Below are positions 24,278 to 33,612 of a DNA stretch of 64,000 nt, one piece after another. The position numbers were made by a program, and so were the translations under genes. Numbering within the stretch: position 1 is the first letter of the stretch; every line of letters starts with the position of its first letter. The notes beneath the pieces are model-generated. The model ran no database searches and had not been told where the DNA came from. It was given only the letters and a program-made list of their open reading frames with translations. The stretch lies in the NCBI GenBank assembly GCA_020634935.1, contig JACKAT010000009.1:62001-126000 (forward strand). The letters are read 5' to 3'. This DNA comes from Anaerolineales bacterium (GTDB lineage: Bacteria > Chloroflexota > Anaerolineae > 4572-78 > J111).

Positions 24278-25162
24278 ATGGGTCTCAAAGCACGAATCGC
24301 AGCCGTCTTTGAATGGCTGGATACATGGGCATTTGGTATTCCAACAATTCTAAAGCGCACATTTCAGAGCTTCGGTGAAACGAACGCGGCGGAGTCAGCC
24401 TCGAGTATCGCTTACTATGCCTTGTTTTCGTTATTTCCGATGGTCCTTTTTACAATCTCCTTGGCCAGTTCGGTGCTGCGGGATCAAACCATTCAGCAGC
24501 GGGTATTGCAATATATTGATGATTTTTTGCCGACGGCTCAGGATTTGGTTAACCAAAATATCGAACGGGCGCTGGAGTTACAAGGGGCCATCCAGATTGT
24601 CAGTTTGGTCGGTCTATTGTGGGCCGCTTCGGGGGTGTTTACCATCCTGGCGACTAACATCAACCGGGCCTGGCACACGGCTCAACGGCGTAACTTTGTA
24701 CAAGGACGTTTGTTGGGGCTGGGAATTGTGATGAGTCTGGCAGTGTTATTTATCTTGTGGCTTATTTTTACCACCATCTTGAACCTGCTGCCCTTAGTCG
24801 ATGTTTTGATGTTCGGTACTGTTAACATTTATGATACCTATGCCTGGAGCATTTTGACCCAACTTGTACCCAGCTTTTTTCTGATGATTGCCTTTATCAA
24901 TTTGTATCGCTGGGTGCCAAATACCAAAGTGAGATGGCGCGAGGCGGTCTGGGGAGCGTTGGTCTCGGTCATCGGGTTTCAGATGATTACGGCCGGGTTT
25001 CGTTGGTTTTTAACCAGCGGTATGGCCCGGTACCAGGTGATTTACGGTTCGCTGGGGGCGGTCATTGCGTTGATGCTGTGGTTGTATTTAAGCAGTGTGG
25101 TGGTGCTGCTGGGGGCGCATCTGACCGCGGCGATTGCTCTAAAGACGCGGCTCGACAGTTAA
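24278..25162 (+). CDS. YihY/BrkB family membrane protein
   Basis: 294 residues from the ATG at 24278 with GGAG upstream; the open frame extends to 24092 without a usable start. The YihY/virulence-factor BrkB family (PF03631) is recognised by ESASSIAYYALFSLFPMVLF, TILATNINRAWHTAQRRNF and the final GSLGAVIALMLWLYLSSVVVLLGAHLTAA. Six membrane helices are expected. The function of the family is not settled (once mis-assigned as RNase BN). It diverges from the PA14 gene. Confidence 0.9.
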   Translation: MGLKARIAAVFEWLDTWAFGIPTILKRTFQSFGETNAAESASSIAYYALFSLFPMVLFTISLASSVLRDQTIQQRVLQYIDDFLPTAQDLVNQNIERALELQGAIQIVSLVGLLWAASGVFTILATNINRAWHTAQRRNFVQGRLLGLGIVMSLAVLFILWLIFTTILNLLPLVDVLMFGTVNIYDTYAWSILTQLVPSFFLMIAFINLYRWVPNTKVRWREAVWGALVSVIGFQMITAGFRWFLTSGMARYQVIYGSLGAVIALMLWLYLSSVVVLLGAHLTAAIALKTRLDS

Positions 25163-25307
25163 GCGTTGTGGCACTTTTGCATTTTCGATGCAAGAAAGTG
25201 TTAAATATGGTAGAATAAAATAGCAAGATGGATTCAATCGGGGGGATTGTGGTTGATACCCTCTGACCCCAAATAATACTATAATGATTTACAAGAGAGT
25301 GTGAATA

Positions 25308-26441
25308 ATGGCCTATAACTCTGCTGAAATTCGTAAGCTGCTGCAAAATGCTCTGGGTGAAGATGAATTTATGTCGCTGTGCTATGATTATTTCCGGCCG
25401 GTGTATGATCAATTTTCGGCGGGGATGGGCCGGCTGCAAAAAACGCAGCGATTGCTTGAATATTGTGAGAGACAGGATAAATTCGATGAGCTGCTGGCTC
25501 ATGTGCGTGAGATCAACCCCGGCCAGGTTGATAAGTTTGTGGGGGCGATTGGCGGCCCGGTGAAACAAGCGGCAGTTCAGACGACTCCTTCAACCGTTAG
25601 GCAAGATTATCAAAACCCTCCACAGATGAACATGGGAACGGTTGATGTGGACCACATCAAATCATTATTAGATATTAAACAGCGTCGGCTGAAAGTGTTG
25701 GAAAAGCAACAAGCCGCCATGGCGGATTTAACGCCCCCTCACATCGTGGTGGAAATAGAGACTTTGCAGGATGAAATTAAGCAATTTCAGGCTCAGTTGG
25801 GGCAACCATCTTCCTTCACAAAAAGCCCATCGGCCGACCCTGTCGTTCAATCGAAAGGATCAACTCCCGACTCAGATATTCAGCCGGACAAAGAAATCTT
25901 TGTTTCCTACGCCTGGGGCGGCGACAGTGAGGTGATTGTCAATCAGCTCGATCAGGCTTTCAAGGACAAAGGTATCACGATTATCCGTGACAAACGGGAT
26001 TTAGGTTATAGGGGGAGTATTAAAGAATTTATGGGAAAGATTGGGCGCGGTAAAGCGGTCGTTGTGGTCATCAGCAAAAAATATCTCGAGTCGGAAAATT
26101 GTATGTTTGAGCTAATCCAAATTGCTGAAAATGATCAATTTTATGATCGAATTTTTCCTATTGTGTTAAGTGATGCCAATATTTACAAGCCGGTCCAGCG
26201 TATTCACTATGTCAAATATTGGGAAGATCAAGTCAAGGAGCTTGATGAGGCGATTAAGAGCGTTGGCTCGGCCAATTTAGAGGGTATTCGAGACGATATC
26301 GATCTTTACACCAAAATTCGAGCCGCGATTGCCGGCTTGACCAATACCCTTAAAGATATGAACACGCTCACGCCTGATATGCATCGAGACGCCAATTTTG
26401 AACAACTAATCAAGGCGGTTGAGCGAAAAATGACCGAATAG
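25308..26441 (+). CDS. EAD-TIR protein (effector-associated domain plus TIR)
   Basis: 377 residues. Residues 1-75 form a small helical domain of effector-associated-domain type: IRKLLQNALGEDEFMSLCYD, then DKFDELLAHVREINPGQVDKFV. A coiled linker follows (SLLDIKQRRLKVLEKQQAAM). Residues about 198-320 are a TIR domain: EIFVSYAWGGDSEVIVNQLD, GITIIRDKRDLGYRGSIKEF, VVVVISKKYLESENCMFEL (the Glu of MFEL is the expected NADase catalytic residue) and IFPIVLSD. EAD modules recruit effectors to partner proteins carrying a matching EAD; no partner with that domain is seen nearby. By family analogy a conflict or cell-death effector that cleaves NAD. Confidence 0.85.
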   Translation: MAYNSAEIRKLLQNALGEDEFMSLCYDYFRPVYDQFSAGMGRLQKTQRLLEYCERQDKFDELLAHVREINPGQVDKFVGAIGGPVKQAAVQTTPSTVRQDYQNPPQMNMGTVDVDHIKSLLDIKQRRLKVLEKQQAAMADLTPPHIVVEIETLQDEIKQFQAQLGQPSSFTKSPSADPVVQSKGSTPDSDIQPDKEIFVSYAWGGDSEVIVNQLDQAFKDKGITIIRDKRDLGYRGSIKEFMGKIGRGKAVVVVISKKYLESENCMFELIQIAENDQFYDRIFPIVLSDANIYKPVQRIHYVKYWEDQVKELDEAIKSVGSANLEGIRDDIDLYTKIRAAIAGLTNTLKDMNTLTPDMHRDANFEQLIKAVERKMTE

Positions 26442-26475
26442 TGAGGCTATTAATATCAATGGTTAGTGCTTTTAT

Positions 26476-26619
26476 TATATACACTATGTTTGCACTTTTT
26501 TAGAAACCAGGTTTTTGAGGCCCAATTGCTGGCCTTTTGGGGCAAAAAGCGCCCTTTTTTAACGCAAAAAACCTGGTTTCTTGCCATAATACTTTTAAGT
26601 GCAAAGGTAGTGTTATATA
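26476..26619. repeat. Nested palindrome, family N copy 1
   Basis: The outer arms, ACACTATGTTTGCACTT on the left and AAGTGCAAAGGTAGTGTT on the right, extend into TATATA. An unrelated inner palindrome fills the centre (GAAACCAGGTTTTT and AAAAACCTGGTTTC, plus GGGGC/GCCCC-rich middle). The same outer arms at 42921-43072 hold a different inner palindrome. Confidence 0.75.
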
Positions 26620-26643
26620 GAAGGAAAGATTGAGGACATTAGA

Positions 26644-27564
26644 ATGAGAGATGTAGTCGATTTATGGACCATTCCCCAGGCTGAAGAGCTATATATGATT
26701 GCCGGCTGGCATCAATGGGCCGATGCCGGGGCGATTTCATCAGGTCTACCCCAGTATCTTATCCAGTATACCGGCGCCTCCAAAATTGGCGAGATCAAGC
26801 CGAAAGGCTTTTATCTGTTTCAAATTCCCGGAACGCATCATCTGCTGCGCCCCGAAATCAAGTTGGATCAAGGGTATCGCCAAACGTTGCAAACCCATAG
26901 CAACGAGCTGTTTTATATCGGCAATGACCAGAAGGGATTGGTCATCTTTCTGGGCGATGAGCCGCATCTGGCGGTTGATGAGTACGCCGAAGCCTTCTTT
27001 GATATCGTGGAGGAATTGGATGTTAAACGCGTAGCGGCGCTGGGCGGGGTGTACGGCCCCGTGCCTTACGATAAAGATCGCGAAATCGCTTGCGTATATA
27101 GCCTGCCTTACTTGAAGGAAGAGTTAAGTGAATATGCTGTTCGATTCTCTGATTATGAGGGCGGTGTGACGATCGGATCTTATCTGCTAGATCAGGCTGA
27201 GGAGCGTGGCCTTGAATATTTTGCTTTCTATGGATTTGTCCCGGCGTATGATCTGTCACAAAACCAATCGGTCCCGCTGCAAGGATTACGGGTTGAGAAC
27301 GATTACAAGGCCTGGTACGACATCATGCGCCGGCTTAGCCACATGTTTGGATTGGAATACAGCTTGTCAGACTTGGATGAGAGCAGCGATGAACTGATAA
27401 ACTCGATGAGCGCCAAAATTGATGAGTTAGAGCAGAAATTACCGCAGCTCAAAGTGAGGGAATACATTGAGAAAGTCAGCGACGACTTTACCGAAACCTC
27501 TTTCATGCCGCTCAGCGATGTGTGGAAACGGGAATTAGACGATCTTTTTGAAGATTTGGAGTAA
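26644..27564 (+). CDS. PAC2 family protein (proteasome-assembly-chaperone-like fold)
   Basis: 306 residues. PAC2 (PF09754) pattern: MIAGWHQWADAGAISSGLPQ, DEPHLAVDEYAEAFFDIVEE, VAALGGVYGPVPYDKDREIA and PAYDLSQNQS near the C-terminal third. Such proteins occur in archaea, actinobacteria and Chloroflexota; in eukaryotes the fold helps assemble proteasomes. No proteasome gene is in this window, so its partner is unknown. The C-terminus is an acidic helical tail (DELEQKLPQLKVREYIEKVS). Confidence 0.85.
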   Translation: MRDVVDLWTIPQAEELYMIAGWHQWADAGAISSGLPQYLIQYTGASKIGEIKPKGFYLFQIPGTHHLLRPEIKLDQGYRQTLQTHSNELFYIGNDQKGLVIFLGDEPHLAVDEYAEAFFDIVEELDVKRVAALGGVYGPVPYDKDREIACVYSLPYLKEELSEYAVRFSDYEGGVTIGSYLLDQAEERGLEYFAFYGFVPAYDLSQNQSVPLQGLRVENDYKAWYDIMRRLSHMFGLEYSLSDLDESSDELINSMSAKIDELEQKLPQLKVREYIEKVSDDFTETSFMPLSDVWKRELDDLFEDLE

Positions 27565-27587
27565 CTTCCAGTCACCCCGTTTGCTGA

Positions 27588-30020
27588 CTAATTGACCGCC
27601 AATTTGGCGATGGTTACACCGTCGCCGCCTTCGCCTTCCCGGCCGGCCCGATAGGTGCTGATCATCGGGTGCCGGCTTAACGCCTGCCGCACCGTTTGGC
27701 GTAAAACCCCACTGCCCCGGCCATGAATAATCCGCACCCAGGGTAATTGGGCTAAAAAAGCCTGATCCAGATAGTGATCAAGCCGCAGCAGCGCCTCGTC
27801 GGCTATATGGCCGCGCAGATCCAACTCCATTCCCGGCGACTCGACTACCGGCGTTTTGACGCTTGGCGGGGGGCTGGAGCGTTTTTTCCGTCCTTTGAGT
27901 TCCAACGTTTTCAACGGAACTGTTGCCCGAAAATGCCCTAACTGAACCTCCGCATCCGGCCCGGCGATGGCCACCACTTCGCCCAAGGTTTGATACTGGT
28001 TGATAAAGACCTGATCACCCACTCGAATAGGGCCATTTTGGTCGGCGTCGGGTTGGCTCTTGTCGTTGGGCTCCGGTTTGGGCAGGGCTTTGAGCGGCGC
28101 TAAGCTGGATTCAAGCGTCTCCAGTTGCTCGTTAACCGTTTCGACTGTCTCGGCGGCGGCGGCTTGCGCGGCGGCCTGGCGGCGTTCCAGATCGGCTTGC
28201 GCTTCCGCTTCCAGCACCCGAATGCGCTCGCGGGCGGCCTTGATCTCCCGCCGAGCGTCGGCCCGGGCCGAGTTGAGAATGTCGCGCCGTTCGGCCTGAA
28301 CGGCGGTCAACTGCTGCCGTCGCTCCTCGACTAAGGCCTGGGCTTGCTCCAGTTCGGTCTCAGCTTCAAGGCGTTTGGCCTGTGCTGCTTCGGCTTGGGT
28401 TTTGATTTCGCCCAGCATGGCCTCCAACTGCTGCGCTCCCTCACTCATTAAGTTGCGGGCCTGATCGATGACGCGATCCGGTAAGCCTAACCGGCGGGCG
28501 ATGGTGAAGGCGTTCGACTCGCCGGGAATGCCGATTTGCAGCCGATAGGTTGGCGTCAGGGTTTCGGCATCGAAAGCCATACTGGCATTGATCACGCCGC
28601 TGGTGGCGTGGGCATAAGCCTTTAACTCCGAGTAGTGGGTTGCCACAAACGTCGTTGTGCCGCGCTCCAACAACTCCAGCATGATGGCGCGGGCCAGAGC
28701 CGAGCCTTCTTCCGGATCGGTCCCCGCGCCTAACTCATCGAAAATGACCAGCGACTGCTCGTCGCACACCGTTAAAATTCTGACAATGTTGGTCATGTGA
28801 CCGGAGAAAGTGGACAGGCTCTGCTCAATCGACTGTTCATCGCCGATATCGGCCAGGACATTATTGAAGATGGGCAGGCGTGAGCCCTCGGTGGCCGGAA
28901 TCCATAACCCGGCCTGGGCCATCGCCGCCAGCAGGCCGATGGTTTTGAGCGAGACCGTTTTGCCGCCCGTGTTGGGGCCGGTGATGACAACCATGCGGGC
29001 CTCATCGGGCAGCGGCAAATCGAGCGGCACCACCGTTTCCGGATCGAGCAGGGGGTGCCGAGCAGCCATCAACTCGATGGCCGGACGGTTTGATCGCCGG
29101 CGATTCTCATCCGGCAGGGTTTGCCGGCCGTTGAAATCGATGAGGTTCGGTTCGGTGGCCTCGATGGCCCAGGCGTATTTGGCTTTGGCAAAGGCCAGGT
29201 CAAGCTCGGCCAGTGCTTCGACGGTGTGGTTGATGAGGTCGCCGTGGCTGCTGATCAGGGCTGACAGCTCAGCCAGAATGCGCTGGATCTCTTCCTCTTC
29301 TTGGAGTTGAAGCTGTCGCCACTTGTTGTTTAGCTCGACGACGGCCAGCGGTTCGACAAAAATAGTCGCGCCGCTGGCGCTCTGATCTTGGATCACGCCT
29401 TGAATGCGACCTTTAAATTCGGCCTTGACCGGCACCACGTAACGCCCGCCGCGCTGGGTGACGATGGTATCTTGTAGGTATATTTTGAGCTGGCTTGAGG
29501 TGATAATACGGTTGAGCCGCTCGGTTAGCCGATTGTGAGCGATGTCCATCTCGCGCCGGATGCGGGCCAGGTTGGCGCTGGCGCTGCTTTTGACCTCGCC
29601 GCTGTCTTCGATGGCCTGGCTGATGGCATTGACCACGCCGGGACACTCTTCAATGCGTTGAGCGATGTCGGCCAGCCGTGGGTAGGCGTCGGCCAGCCGG
29701 ATGATGTTGCGATACAGTTCGCGGGCGGCGATTAGCGTTTGCCGTACTTCGAGTAGTTCGGGCGGCGGCAGCACAAAGCCGCGATGCGTGCGATCGACGT
29801 AAGGCCGGACATCGCGCGCACCGCCGACGCCGAGGTTAACCTTGACCGTCAATAAATGGCTGGCTTCGCGGGTTTCGATTTGCCAGCCCTGCACCTCTGA
29901 AAAATAAGGCGAGGGTTTGAGGTTAAGCGCCAACTCTTTACTGGCCGAAAAAGCGGCGTATTTAGCCAACCGCTCTAAAATTTTGGGGAATTCAAGAATG
30001 TTAAGATGCTTTTCTTGCAC
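27588..30020 (-). CDS. mutS2: MutS2 family ATPase/endonuclease
   Basis: 810 residues, full length for MutS2. MutS-like core and clamp: EFPKILERLAKYAAFSASKE at the N-terminus and DTIVTQRGGRYVVPVKAEFK. The ATPase has P-loop VVITGPNTGGKTVSLKTIGL near residue 345, VIFDELGAGTDPEEGSALA and TTFVATHYSELKAYA. A long charged coiled coil follows (EAAQAKRLEAETELEQAQAL). The C-terminal Smr nuclease domain carries LDLRGHIADEALLRLDHYLD and IHGRGSGVLR. MutS2 suppresses recombination and, in Firmicutes, splits collided ribosomes (RqcU). It is preceded by cvpA on the same strand, 14 bases away, a common bacterial pair. Confidence 0.95.
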   Translation of the reverse strand: MQEKHLNILEFPKILERLAKYAAFSASKELALNLKPSPYFSEVQGWQIETREASHLLTVKVNLGVGGARDVRPYVDRTHRGFVLPPPELLEVRQTLIAARELYRNIIRLADAYPRLADIAQRIEECPGVVNAISQAIEDSGEVKSSASANLARIRREMDIAHNRLTERLNRIITSSQLKIYLQDTIVTQRGGRYVVPVKAEFKGRIQGVIQDQSASGATIFVEPLAVVELNNKWRQLQLQEEEEIQRILAELSALISSHGDLINHTVEALAELDLAFAKAKYAWAIEATEPNLIDFNGRQTLPDENRRRSNRPAIELMAARHPLLDPETVVPLDLPLPDEARMVVITGPNTGGKTVSLKTIGLLAAMAQAGLWIPATEGSRLPIFNNVLADIGDEQSIEQSLSTFSGHMTNIVRILTVCDEQSLVIFDELGAGTDPEEGSALARAIMLELLERGTTTFVATHYSELKAYAHATSGVINASMAFDAETLTPTYRLQIGIPGESNAFTIARRLGLPDRVIDQARNLMSEGAQQLEAMLGEIKTQAEAAQAKRLEAETELEQAQALVEERRQQLTAVQAERRDILNSARADARREIKAARERIRVLEAEAQADLERRQAAAQAAAAETVETVNEQLETLESSLAPLKALPKPEPNDKSQPDADQNGPIRVGDQVFINQYQTLGEVVAIAGPDAEVQLGHFRATVPLKTLELKGRKKRSSPPPSVKTPVVESPGMELDLRGHIADEALLRLDHYLDQAFLAQLPWVRIIHGRGSGVLRQTVRQALSRHPMISTYRAGREGEGGDGVTIAKLAVN

Positions 30021-30034
30021 AATTGATCCTATTT

Positions 30035-30697
30035 CTAGCCGCCTGCCGGTGTAAAGACGTTGTTGACAACGCTTTCAAGGATGTTTGGCCCTTCATCCAA
30101 GACAAACAGGCTCAATGATTGTACGATGATGTACAGCACCCGGTTAAAGTAAGGGATGAGCGTTGACGTTTGAATCTGGTTGGTGATGCCCGGCTCGTTG
30201 ACCCCGGTCGTTGAGAAAGCGCCTGTTTGGAAGAAAAATTGGGCCACCCCCATAAAGATAGCGATCCAAATGATGGCTAAGATAACCCCTAAGATCATAC
30301 TCAGCACCGTACCGACCGGCCCTACAATCAATCGCTGCAGGGCTGATGGTTTCGGCGGTTCGACCGGACCCACCCGCCCTTTTTTCTTAATCGGCTTGAC
30401 TTTCTCCTCAGGCGGTTTGGTGAGATAGCGGACAATCAGCCGGATAGCGTGGTACGAGACAAACAGCATCAGCAGGAAAGAGAGGGTATCGCTGACAAGC
30501 TTAGTCAATTCGAGACCTTGCAAAATTCGGTTACTGAAGGGCCGATAGAGCCAAAGAGCCAGCAGCAAGCCAAACCAAATACTGGCCAGCGATTGAAGCT
30601 GTGGCCCAACGCCTCGAAAAAAACCGATCAGTAAGCCAATAAAGACCAGAAAAAGGAGTAATAAATCTAATGTATTTAAGCCGATAATTTGTAACAT
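30035..30697 (-). CDS. CvpA family membrane protein
   Basis: 220 residues. CvpA family (PF02674): opening NTLDLLLLFLVFIGLLIGFF-RG, then FGLLLALWLYRPFSNRILQG and FLLMLFVSYHAIRLIVRYL. Four membrane helices are expected, with a basic loop (KPIKKKGRVGPVEPPK) between helices 3 and 4. The C-terminal hydrophilic segment is longer than in the E. coli colicin V production protein. It is immediately upstream of mutS2 and very likely co-transcribed. Confidence 0.85.
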   Translation of the reverse strand: MLQIIGLNTLDLLLLFLVFIGLLIGFFRGVGPQLQSLASIWFGLLLALWLYRPFSNRILQGLELTKLVSDTLSFLLMLFVSYHAIRLIVRYLTKPPEEKVKPIKKKGRVGPVEPPKPSALQRLIVGPVGTVLSMILGVILAIIWIAIFMGVAQFFFQTGAFSTTGVNEPGITNQIQTSTLIPYFNRVLYIIVQSLSLFVLDEGPNILESVVNNVFTPAGG

Positions 30698-30785
30698 AAT
30701 AAGACCTCCGGCATATAGGTTTTTGACTAGGTTGAAGTGCGGCGAGTGGATAGATACAATAATACCATTTTTTCCGGAAAATGCC

Positions 30786-30820
30786 TACAAAAAATTAGCT
30801 CACCAGACATAAAGTGAGCT
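30786..30820 (-). terminator. Intrinsic terminator downstream of the bactofilin gene
   Basis: On the minus strand, AGCTCAC and GTGAGCT arms with a 10-nt loop are followed by AATTTTTTG. It lies beyond a degenerate P element after the bactofilin stop codon. Confidence 0.6.
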
Positions 30821-30839
30821 TTCTTCGTTGTATCTATGC

Positions 30840-30917
30840 AGGTGACTTACTTTACTCCATTAGAGAAAGTTAAATGGAATACAACGACGTGATTACCTGA
30901 TTAAGGGACAGTCACCT
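30840..30917. repeat. Palindromic element, family P copy 3 (degenerate)
   Basis: The left end AGGTGACTTACTTT and right end GGGACAGTCACCT retain the P termini, with substitutions. Length (78 bp) and position downstream of a gene match the family. Probably an old copy. Confidence 0.5.
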
Positions 30918-30965
30918 ACTCTGTTGAAATTTATGAATTCTGTGTCAGGTCTTAGAGTTACTGGT

Positions 30966-31415
30966 TTAGGATGTCTTTTCCAGTTCCGATGCGTTTTCCG
31001 TAGGCGCAATTTCCGGCGGCGGCGTAAATGCGGGTGGCGGGGGGCCAAAATGGGGAGGCTCCGGCTCATCTTTCATGATGAGGTTGCCGCGAAAGTACCC
31101 CTCTTCATCGAGCAAGAAGCTGCCGACGTCAACATCGCCCCAAACTTTGCCCGTACTTAGAATCTCCAACCGGCCGCGGGCGATAATACGGCCGGTGACG
31201 GCCCCGCTGACCGAAACATTTTCGGCCTCCAAATCCGCGGCCACTTTGGCCTCAGGGCTAATAACGATATTGCCCAAAGTTTTGATCAGACCTTCTTCAC
31301 AAACCCCATCGATCCGGACGCTGCCGTCGCAGATCATGGTTCCCTTGAAGTTGGTGTTCGGCCCAATCACGGTTTCGATTTTGTCGATGGGTGTCGATTT
31401 GTTTCTACCCAGCAC
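30966..31415 (-). CDS. Bactofilin (polymer-forming cytoskeletal protein)
   Basis: 149 residues from a GTG at 31415 with AGGAGGG 5 bases upstream; no nearer ATG suits. The bactofilin domain (PF04519) forms a right-handed beta-helix: TVIGPNTNFKGTMICDGSVR, GNIVISPEAKVAADLEAENV, GAVTGRIIARGRLEILSTGK and VWGDVDVGSFLLDEEGYFRG. The C-terminal tail is Pro-rich (PPHFGPPPPAFTPPPE). Bactofilins polymerise without nucleotides and shape cell envelope features. Divergent from the beta-lactamase-like gene. Confidence 0.92.
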   Translation of the reverse strand: MLGRNKSTPIDKIETVIGPNTNFKGTMICDGSVRIDGVCEEGLIKTLGNIVISPEAKVAADLEAENVSVSGAVTGRIIARGRLEILSTGKVWGDVDVGSFLLDEEGYFRGNLIMKDEPEPPHFGPPPPAFTPPPEIAPTENASELEKTS

Positions 31416-31667
31416 GTTTCCCTCCTGACTACATCTAGGGAGAGAAATATACTCTAGGTGGGGGTAATTGTCAACGATAAGCCGGGGAAGTCGGTTAAAA
31501 GGAAATTAGTCGGGCAGATTTAAGGGGTATTTTTCAGCACGGCGGGCAAGAATAATTCGATCGAGTATTTGAGATATGGGGACTCTTAAATTTCGTCATT
31601 TCCGCATAAATGCCTATATTTATAAACATAATTGCTTACGCTAAATTTAGTGGTGCCGTGTAACCCT

Positions 31668-33410
31668 ATGCGGAAATTATACTTTTTGCTTCTGCTTGTT
31701 TGGTGCACAACTATTACCGTTACCTCAGCCGACGCCCCGCCCCTCTCCTACACCGTCCAACTCGAAGACACCCTGCCGCGCCTGGCCGATAAATACTATC
31801 GCGATCCGGCGGACTGGCCGGCCATTTGGCGGGCCACTAATAAGGGGGCGACGACCGACAGCCGATTCACCGTCATCGATTCGCCAAGCGTTCTTCTGCC
31901 TGGTCAGATGCTGGCTATTCCTACACCGGCCGAAGCCCGTCGTCTGCTAGTCGGGATTGGGGCGGTTGAACCGTCTTTGGTCGCTCCGCCGGAAGTCCAA
32001 CCGCTGACCCCTGAGTGGCTGGCCAACTTCTCCGCTGCCGTCGAAGAAACTCGCCAACATTTTGGTATTCCCGGTGTGGCCGTGGCGATTGTGCGGGATA
32101 ATCAGATTGTGCTGGCTGAGGGGTTCGGTGTGCGCGAACTCGGCCGTGACGAGCCGGTTACGCCCCAGACCATCTTTGCTGTCGGCTCGACGACGAAGGC
32201 GATGAACGCGGCGATGATCGCTTCTCTGGTCGATGATGGAGTGTTAGCTTGGGATCAGCCGGTACGCGATATTTGGCCCGATTTTGCACTGGCCGATCCG
32301 ACTCTCAGCGCTGAAATTCGGCTGCGTGACTTGCTGAATATGTCCAGCGGCGTAATGCGGGCCGATCTGGAATGGAGTGGGGTGGGTCTAACGCCTGAGG
32401 AGATAATGGCCTCGCTGGCCGAACTGCCATTGGATGAAGAACCGGGGCGTCACTTTCACTACAACAACCAGATCGTGGCCACTGCCGGTTATATCGCCGC
32501 GCTGGCCGCCGGAGGAACAACCGGCAACTTGGACGCTGCCTATGCCGATTTATTGCGTACCCGCCTATTCGATCCGGCCGGCATGGCAACGGCTTCCCTC
32601 TTTGTTGAGGCGGCTCAAGCTAATCCCAACCACGCCACGCCGCACGACTTTACTCTCTTTGGTGAGGTCGTGCCAACCTACTACCACGCCGATACCGGCA
32701 TCACGCCGGCTGGTGCGGTTAACGCCAGCGCCATCGATCTGGCTCGATTTTTGCTTATGCAGCTCAATCGAGGTGTCATCCAGGCCGGGACTCGCGTTGT
32801 CTCCGCCGAAAATCTGACCGAAGCCTGGCAGCCGCAGGTTGAAATTTCTCCCGATTTTAGCTACGGCATGGGCTGGTTTATCGAAGAGTATCAGGGCGTC
32901 GAAATGCTTTGGCACGACGGCGATGTGTTGGGGTTCAAGTCGCTGCTGGTCATGGTCCCTGAAGCCAACGTCGGGATGGTGCTGCTGACTAATCGTACTA
33001 TCTCTTTCGGCTTCGCCAACAGCCTGCGTTATCGATTGATCGAACTATTGTATGATCTGGATGTTGAAGCGGCGGAATATTACAAGACCCAATGGGATGA
33101 TTTTATCGAGGCGCTGCCGGGCATTCGTGAGCCGCTGGCGGAGACGGTTTCAGAGGCCGAAGTGGCCGATTATATCGGCCGGTATGAAACCGGCTGGCAG
33201 GTCGAACGGCGGGAGGATGGAACGTTTTGGACCGAACGCGGTCCCTACCAATGGCGGCTGCTGGCGGCTGGTGAGGGTAAATTTGTGATCAACAACGGCT
33301 TCGGCATCACCTCGGAGATTGTGTTTGAACCGGATGAGACCGATCAAATGCAGATGTCCGTTTTGCTCTCGAATGGCGAAACAGGCACGTATCTGCGCCT
33401 CGAGCCGTAG
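31668..33410 (+). CDS. Exported serine hydrolase, beta-lactamase/class C family, with LysM-like N-terminal segment
   Basis: 580 residues from the ATG at 31668, which gives a clean signal peptide (KLYFLLLLVWCTTITVTSADA). Residues about 26-85 resemble a LysM-type module (YTVQLEDTLPRLADKYYRDP, LLPGQMLAIPT). The serine hydrolase domain follows: SxxK motif as S174-T-T-K177, YxN as HYNNQ, and HDGD near residue 415 in place of KTG. The C-terminal ~100 residues form a lipocalin-like beta domain (ADYIGRYETGWQVERREDGT). Family members are esterases, D-amino peptidases or beta-lactam-binding enzymes. An open frame continues upstream with a possible TTG, but without a signal-like N-terminus. Confidence 0.88.
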   Translation: MRKLYFLLLLVWCTTITVTSADAPPLSYTVQLEDTLPRLADKYYRDPADWPAIWRATNKGATTDSRFTVIDSPSVLLPGQMLAIPTPAEARRLLVGIGAVEPSLVAPPEVQPLTPEWLANFSAAVEETRQHFGIPGVAVAIVRDNQIVLAEGFGVRELGRDEPVTPQTIFAVGSTTKAMNAAMIASLVDDGVLAWDQPVRDIWPDFALADPTLSAEIRLRDLLNMSSGVMRADLEWSGVGLTPEEIMASLAELPLDEEPGRHFHYNNQIVATAGYIAALAAGGTTGNLDAAYADLLRTRLFDPAGMATASLFVEAAQANPNHATPHDFTLFGEVVPTYYHADTGITPAGAVNASAIDLARFLLMQLNRGVIQAGTRVVSAENLTEAWQPQVEISPDFSYGMGWFIEEYQGVEMLWHDGDVLGFKSLLVMVPEANVGMVLLTNRTISFGFANSLRYRLIELLYDLDVEAAEYYKTQWDDFIEALPGIREPLAETVSEAEVADYIGRYETGWQVERREDGTFWTERGPYQWRLLAAGEGKFVINNGFGITSEIVFEPDETDQMQMSVLLSNGETGTYLRLEP

Positions 33411-33612
33411 ATCAGGACCTTGTCGATGGTTGAGATTAATACTGGCGTAGCTTCTAAGATTAAATTTGTAGGTGTTCAACTGAATAGTTTGTGGTAAAAT
33501 AGTACCTAATCAAGATTGACCAGGCTCTTTTTCAAGCTATACATCAGATACGCATCGTTTAGCTTATCCATAATCACCTATTAAAACATCTTTTAGAACC
33601 AGGAGTAGTCCA

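Noticed and set aside
25308..27564. Defence island around the TIR protein
   Set aside because: Neighbours are YihY, PAC2, MutS2 and CvpA, which are housekeeping-type; no nuclease, CBASS, Thoeris or restriction genes are present.
30966..33410. Divergent bactofilin and beta-lactamase-like gene as a regulated pair
   Set aside because: The 250-bp gap shows no palindrome or shared operator; orientation alone is not evidence.
31668..33410. True beta-lactamase resistance gene
   Set aside because: SxxK and YxN fit the broad serine hydrolase family, but the third motif is HDG and a lipocalin-like tail is present, as in esterases and peptidases.
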